From Diorhabda sublineata (taxonomy: Eukaryota > Arthropoda > Insecta > Coleoptera > Chrysomelidae), in assembly GCF_026230105.1 (NCBI RefSeq), contig NC_079482.1, forward strand, positions 16,120,001 through 16,184,000: a stretch of 64,000 nucleotides of DNA, in the 5' to 3' direction. Of this stretch, positions 58,805-64,000 are shown in pieces. Both the position numbers and the translations under genes were made by a program. Position 1 is the stretch's first letter; each line of letters starts with the position of its first letter. The notes under the pieces are model-generated. The model was not told the origin of the DNA. It searched no databases and saw only the letters and a program-made list of their open reading frames with translations.

Positions 58805-59305
58805 TTTAAGGTAACTTTATACTTTCGCGGTCCCCTCATATTTTAGCTCTAGAAAATCAGAAAATCGTTCGATTTCAATGAATTTTTCTTAAATATTCGT
58901 TTTTACGGCGAATTTACGAAAAAAATTATGGCAATAAAAAAAAGGAAACTTATATTGGTTTCATGGCTTTAAATTATATTGTTGATAACTCTTTTCTAAA
59001 TAATTAAATGGAATTGTTATATATATTTTTTCATAATCTACACAACAAACGAGCAAATTGAAAAAACTATACAAAAATGTTGACTTATGTTTTTACAATT
59101 AAAACCTTTTCTCCCATATAATCGTTTGAACCTTTTTTATTGAGTAATCATCAAAGTTATAAGAACAAAAATATTCTTAAAATCACTTATTGTAAACAAG
59201 CGTACAGTATTAAAAAACGAAGATTTAAAAAAAATCATGGAAATTGGATGATTTTTCGATTTTCTAAAGCCAACTACCCGGAAGTATAAAATTAACAAAA
59301 TTAAT
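58805..59305. mobile_element. Fold-back element, about 500 bp
   Basis: Arms of about 90 bp (about 58809-58905 and 59211-59300) are inverted copies. They share TTTATACTT, TAGAAAATC-GAAAATC, CAATTTC/GATTTCAATGA and AAATNTTCGTTTTT blocks. The centre is AT-rich and non-coding. No target duplication could be decided. Confidence 0.55.
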
Positions 59306-59309
59306 TATA

Positions 59310-60400
59310 AGGTACTGAGAAACTACAATATTTTAGAGAATTTTTGAAATGGTACAGACAGAATTAGTTTATTATTATTATATACTATTATTACTACTGT
59401 TTCATATAGTGTGCAACAACATGACAGATACATATTCTTTTAAACTTTTAAAATAAATTCTATAACATACTCAATTTATTGTGGAAATATTGTAGCTTTG
59501 ATTTCATGTAAATAAGTGGAAAAACAACTTTAAAAAAGTTCATAACAATTATTACTAGGACTTATCAGATAAGGATGATTCATTGATAAGTTTGATTATT
59601 TTACACAAAAAATAGTCTTCCTGAAATATGAAGAACCGAAACATATCAAATATAACTATTCCATGATACACGCTTTTACAAATAAAAAAATGAAAACTAA
59701 AAACTAGTGGATATTTTTTAATCATACTTAGATTCAATCCTATGAAAATACACAAAAGATTGTTAAGATGTAGTATCATAGAAATACGAAAGGGGGGATT
59801 TAATCTTTCATTTAGTCTACGCCTCTCGCGATTTTCCAATACTTTCTATATGAATAACATACTCTTACTTTGTGCCGATTACAAAAGGATTATGGAAGTT
59901 ACTTGAGATTGAGCATTTGGTTGCAATTTCGTGGGATTACATCAGTATTTATTTTTCATAATGAGATTGCATATATTATATGAATAAAACACTTCGTCAT
60001 ATAATATTTTTAACAATAAACTTATAGTAATGTAACTTATGTTGAATATCATAAAAGTTAAAAACTGTCTCTGTGTAGTATTTGGCTATGGAAATTGCCA
60101 ACCACATTACTTGAAAGATTCACTCAAAAATTCCATCGTGCAACGACGCCTGGACAAAATATTTGTCTATTCCGTTTATGCGATTATTCGTAGTTTTCTT
60201 AATTTTTTTGTGAAGAGACAAACTCCTTCAAGAACATTCATTGTTAGAATATAAATTTTGGTATTCGTTTTGTAATTCGTTGTTTTTGCTACACTAAATA
60301 ACAAATTTTTCAAATACAGTAATGCGAGGTATATTTTATGGTGATAGGCAAAAAAAATTATTCGTCTTGCTGTTTATAGAAGATATGCCATAATGTATCC
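59310..60400. other. Intergenic stretch
   Basis: No supported feature; open frames at 59555 and 60039 have no motif. Confidence 0.3.
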
Positions 60401-60403
60401 TAA

Positions 60404-61870
60404 TACGAGGGTAGTCTGAAAGTTCCGGACCTAACAAAAATACACGACTTTTTTTTCCATAGTAATTTTTGTTTTTCTTTAAAGTATATATACGTACTGA
60501 AGCGATACTCTAAACTTATAAGCTTTCCAAATAATAGTCTCCTTCAAATAGGCGTTTTTGTATGCGTTAACGTCCTCGTCCTTTAAAAATATTTACCGTG
60601 AAAGTGAAACTCCAAGGTTACGGAACAGGAAAAAGTCCTCGAGAACCAGATCTGGTGAATACGGTGGGCGGTCAACCAATTCGTGAAATTTAACCATGGC
60701 GATAGTTTAAGTGTGGAAAGGTGCATAGACAATTGATCAATCCCATGAGTAAAAAACGGTATTCATCACTTTTTCGTCCGATGAAACAGTCTTTGCCTGT
60801 TTCGGAGCAAGTTTGCCCAACTTTACACTGTTTTTAGCCTATTTTTTACAAAATGCGCTATTACTAGCGTTTTGTCCATCCGTCTGTCTGTAGCAGCAAT
60901 CTTACAGGAAGCTTGTAGCGAACTCAAATTTTTTGCATTTAATTTTGAAGATGTACAGAAGCGAAAGAAATTTTGGGTATAATTAGGAACAAATAATTGT
61001 AATTAACCAAAATGCAATTTTAAAGACAGTTAAAATTTGACCTTTTCACCTGTTGCGGTCTCTATCAAAATATAACTTGACATTGACAAAATGTAAAATT
61101 ATATTGATTAATATCACACAAAACATGAAATCTGTTCCAATCACAATATTTTTTTTCAGTTATTATTTTTCAAAAATAGGTACAAGCTGACAATTAAATT
61201 AATCAATATTATGTTGCAAGTCGTCAATGTCAAATAATATTTTGACAAAACCGTAACAGGTCGAATCTTCAAATTTTCCATGGGAACTTCCTTTTATAAA
61301 TTGAGATTTTTGTTATTATTTACTGATTGCTAACGGCAATAATGTGCTATAGTCTCTCGCGCCGAGAGTGCGACGACTTTTTTGTGTCATTCCAAGACCA
61401 CAGTAAAATGAACACAAAAAACCGACTCATTTAGCTGAAAACACCATCAAAAAGGACTAGAAAATGTTCAATCGAATGCGCTTTTGCTACAAAGTAAGCA
61501 AACACCGTACCCAACGTTCGGATTGTTAACGCATGCATAATTCTTCAGTGAGTACATGGTAAATGTGCTCTTTTGATACGCCTTTAGTATCTTATGTCTC
61601 TCCAACCTTAATTTGAAGGTCGCTCAATACCCTTTGGTGAACTTTTTAGATGATGTTGCTGGTCTTCGCAGGCTTTGGTCGCCCCGAATGCTCGTCGACT
61701 GCATTCAGTTACCTAAAGTTTCAGATCGTAATTGATGCTACAGGGTCTCCGTACACAGTCTCTATTTCTTCAATGTCTTTTTAATTTACATAGACGTATT
61801 GCCTTTTACAAACAAAAATTTGTCGACTGCGCGATACTTAATTTTCTGTATTTTTAGAAAAATCGTTCTA
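60404..61870 (-). mobile_element. Mariner relic, interrupted by a fold-back element
   Basis: The left end at 60404 begins TACGAGGGTAGTCTGAAAGT, a mariner-type terminal repeat. On the minus strand, from about 61850 down: YRAVDKFLFVKGNTSM, IEEIETVYGDPVAS, DEHSGRPKP, GVSKEHIYHVLTEELCMR and QKRIRLNIF (in broken frames). After the insertion come APKQAKTV, EKVM, VDRPPYSPDLVLEDFF and a C-terminal block. Stops and shifts are frequent. Segments on either side of about 60850-61345 belong together. Confidence 0.75.
60850..61345. mobile_element. Fold-back element nested in the mariner
   Basis: Inner arms 61021-61105 and 61195-61285 are inverted copies sharing ACCTGTT-CGG, ATTTTGA and TTGACATTGAC/GTCAATGTCAA and ATTGATTAAT blocks. 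Weaker end similarity (GCGCTATTACTAGCG against a reverse-complement near 61340) suggests the full extent. Its position splits the mariner coding relic. Confidence 0.6.
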
Positions 61871-61984
61871 ACAACTCACATTAATAAACAATAAACATTC
61901 AATGGAGGTGAAGGCACTTTACTCCCATGTTATACCTATGATTTTTCTACCTGTCGCAAATAACAAATCATTTTTCAATAATTT

Positions 61985-62500
61985 ATTTACGAAACTTCTT
62001 CTTCTTCTTATTCATTTTTAACATCTCATGATCTGTTAGTTTTGCAGGTTCCTCTGTATCAGTTCCTGGGAGGTGTACTGTCAGCTGTCCATCCATCTTT
62101 TAGGTGATAGTCCGGGTTCTCCTTTCCCTATTGATTCCCTTCAAGTACGATGCGTGGCAGTCTACTCGCTTCCATTCTTCTCACGTGGGCGTACCAGTAT
62201 GTTTTTCTTTACCTCCCCCATCTTACGATGTCTTGCACCCCGCATTGTTCCCTGATGTCAGTGTTCCTGATTCGATCTACTCATGTTGTTTTCACTGTAG
62301 TTCTGAGCGTTTTCATTTCGACTACCCGAAGCATGCTCTTCGTTTTGTTGGTTTCCTCTCTGGTTTCTATTCCGTATGTTATGATTGGTCTGATATAAGT
62401 CTTATAGATCCTTGCTATCCTGTCACATGTATTCGTTCGCCCATATTATCTGCCTTAAGTAGCCCGATTTATGAAACTAGCAATAAAATTTATTAGAGAA
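61985..62500 (-). mobile_element. RTE-like LINE 3' end
   Basis: The minus strand reads IYKTYIRPIITYGIETR, MLRVVEMKTLRTT, WYAHVRRMEASRLPRIVLEG and LKDGW/PKRWMDS-like text across shifts, then a tail ending in AAG repeats (about 61995-62015). The IRP..TYG.ET..., VEMK.LR and H..RM motifs define the C-terminal region of RTE-type LINEs. Three overlapping + strand open frames at 62073-62496 are antisense to it. Confidence 0.75.
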
Positions 62501-62639
62501 CTGAAACCAAGAATTACGTACAATAACTTACAGACGCGTTATTTTCATTCTTATATCCCACATATTTTTAATTTGGGATAGAGTCATTATTTATACTATT
62601 CTTAAACGTGTTATTTTGAGCAGTGGTTATTTACATACC

Positions 62640-63090
62640 ACTAGAAGTGATAGCTGGAGCCAACGCAGTTTTCGTGATATTTTCATTATCAACATTATTA
62701 TCTGATATTCCCCGGAAGTACTTGGCTGATTACAATCAGTTGCAGCAAATTCATAGACTGCCATAATTTGGTTTGAAATTTTTCGCTTTTCTGCAAGAAA
62801 TTGCTGCATATATCCTTCAGCGATATTCGTAGACTTCCAGTTTCCGTTCTAAAACTATGTCAGGTATATTTTATAGCATTAGGCATTTTTAAAATTCTGC
62901 AATTTTTTTAGGAATTCTAGCAATAGTATTCTTATTCTTTCCAACTATTTGGTTGATACATTTTCTTGCTCTATAGCAGACAAATAAACGTGTCTGATCT
63001 ATTTTAGGGCGTAGAGATATATAATTGTTAATATAGTTAGAGTCTTCATGAAGTCACTTTTACTTCTCCTACCAGGAAATATAGTCTTTG
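62640..63090 (-). pseudogene. Second Crypton-like tyrosine recombinase relic
   Basis: The minus strand reads YISLRPKIDQTRLFVCYRA, RKCINQIVGKNKNTIARIPK, KIAEFLKMPNAIKYT, stop, HSFRT, then after a deletion NWKSTNIAEGYMQQFLAEKR and ISNQI. These align block for block with the recombinase at 19949-20769 (RNGKC, YIGHTF, GGWKFNTVAEDY). The HxxR Arg and the terminal Tyr are kept, but the Gly before HxxR is a stop and the segment holding the catalytic His is lost. It has the opposite orientation to the first copy. Confidence 0.75.
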
Positions 63091-63099
63091 GATAGAGGT

Positions 63100-64000
63100 A
63101 GGAGGGAAAAATATTTTCTATGATTATCAAGGTGTTCTGCACTACAAATAAGCTCCAAAAATTGATACGATTCTAAAGGAAAACTACATTGAAGTATATA
63201 AGATTGCGTGACGTAGGCAGAAGAAAATGGGCACAGCTTTTGGCTATTTCATCCTGATAAAACAATAATGCGTTAATAGAATCTTGTGCGGTACGATTAA
63301 CCAAAGTACCGATTCGTTATAAATACTTTGGAGGACCACCATGTTTCTATTTTTATAAATAACAAAAATCTCAATGTCATTTACAAGCATGTTAAATATA
63401 CCTATCCAAAGATTATCAAATTTGAACTAAAAATACCGTTATTGATAAATATACGTTATTTCGTTACTTGGTTTTTCGTTTGAACAAATGATCGTAAAAG
63501 ACTGATAACGCGCTATGTTTGCGGTTTTTTACATTCTTTGATAAAAGAGGGGCTTATGTATTATGCCTAATATTCACTCGAACAAACGTGTTAGTGTGTA
63601 CATCAAGTGAATAAAGATATGGATTGCATTGGTAAGAACATTTACAAACAATTTAACACTAATATTTATAAAATTATTACGAAAAATTTTTTTAACGATA
63701 TTTGAATGCTATTATTAAATAACAGTTATGAAAATACTCGTGAAGCTATGACTATTACAATAAGATTGGAATAATTTATATAAAAATTTGGGAACAGCAT
63801 ATTTTAGGTTTCTTCTGTTTAAATATTAGTTTTTTTTTGATAATTCGCTTAAGGCGCCATCTGTCCCAGACTTATGGAAACTACGATTAATAACAACAAT
63901 CAACGTTGATGATCAGTTTATTATTAATTATTGAGACCATTAATTTAAATAATAACTATCATATCATTTAAGTTGGCCCAAATTACATATATATGCCAAC
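63100..64000. other. Intergenic end of window
   Basis: AT-rich; nothing recognised. The block at 63850 (AAGGCGCCATCTGTCCCAG) resembles a common short interspersed motif. Confidence 0.25.

Noticed and set aside
62073..62496. Overlapping open frames on the plus strand
   Set aside because: They are antisense to a recognisable RTE-like LINE C terminus on the minus strand.

Overview
The window looks like AT-rich, intron-bearing nuclear DNA of an insect. The evidence is a spliced glycosyltransferase gene with GT...AG introns of 1.7 to 5.7 kb and a dense mix of transposon families typical of insect genomes: mariner, a second IS630/Tc1-like DDE group, piggyBac, PIF/Harbinger, Crypton-like tyrosine recombinases, Jockey/R1-, CR1-, RTE- and R4/Dong-like LINEs, and a copia retrotransposon. 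Nothing seen is bacterial or viral. A beetle or related insect would fit, but the order cannot be fixed from this sequence alone.

Only one host gene is supported: Mgat2 (alpha-1,6-mannosyl-glycoprotein 2-beta-N-acetylglucosaminyltransferase, GnT-II) on the + strand. Its four coding exons lie between about 3871 and 15383, and all three splice junctions keep the frame. Its introns hold a mariner relic and an R4/Dong-like fragment (intron 1), a reverse-strand mariner, a tRNA-like SINE and a 477-bp element with an 8-bp target duplication (intron 2), and a hairpin-forming MITE plus a possible retroposon tail (intron 3).

The rest is a layered transposon graveyard. 0-2 kb: tandem repeats and a mariner relic. 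16-19 kb: fold-back elements and an RTE-like LINE. 20 kb: a Crypton-like recombinase pseudogene. 21.4-23.8 kb: a long-TIR DDE element split by a PIF/Harbinger element. 24.4-30.5 kb: a second DDE transposase relic split by a complete 5.56-kb copia element (451/450-bp LTRs, ATAAC target duplication, primer site matching the anticodon arm of initiator tRNA-Met). 32-38 kb: internally deleted transposases, tandem repeats and a MITE. 38.9-39.5 kb: a possible piggyBac N-terminal relic. 40.8-53.7 kb: fragments of at least five LINEs. 54.4-55.65 kb: a clean, internally deleted piggyBac copy between TTAA sites. 56.5-63.1 kb: a Jockey 3' end, a fold-back element, a mariner interrupted by another fold-back, an RTE 3' end and a second Crypton-like relic.

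I found no CRISPR array, operon, rRNA or intact tRNA, and no convincing undescribed biological system. The most informative signals are nested insertions whose removal restores the interrupted frame, two decayed Crypton-like recombinases in opposite orientation, and several unnamed fold-back families. Family names for relics come from motif recognition by eye; no alignment was run.
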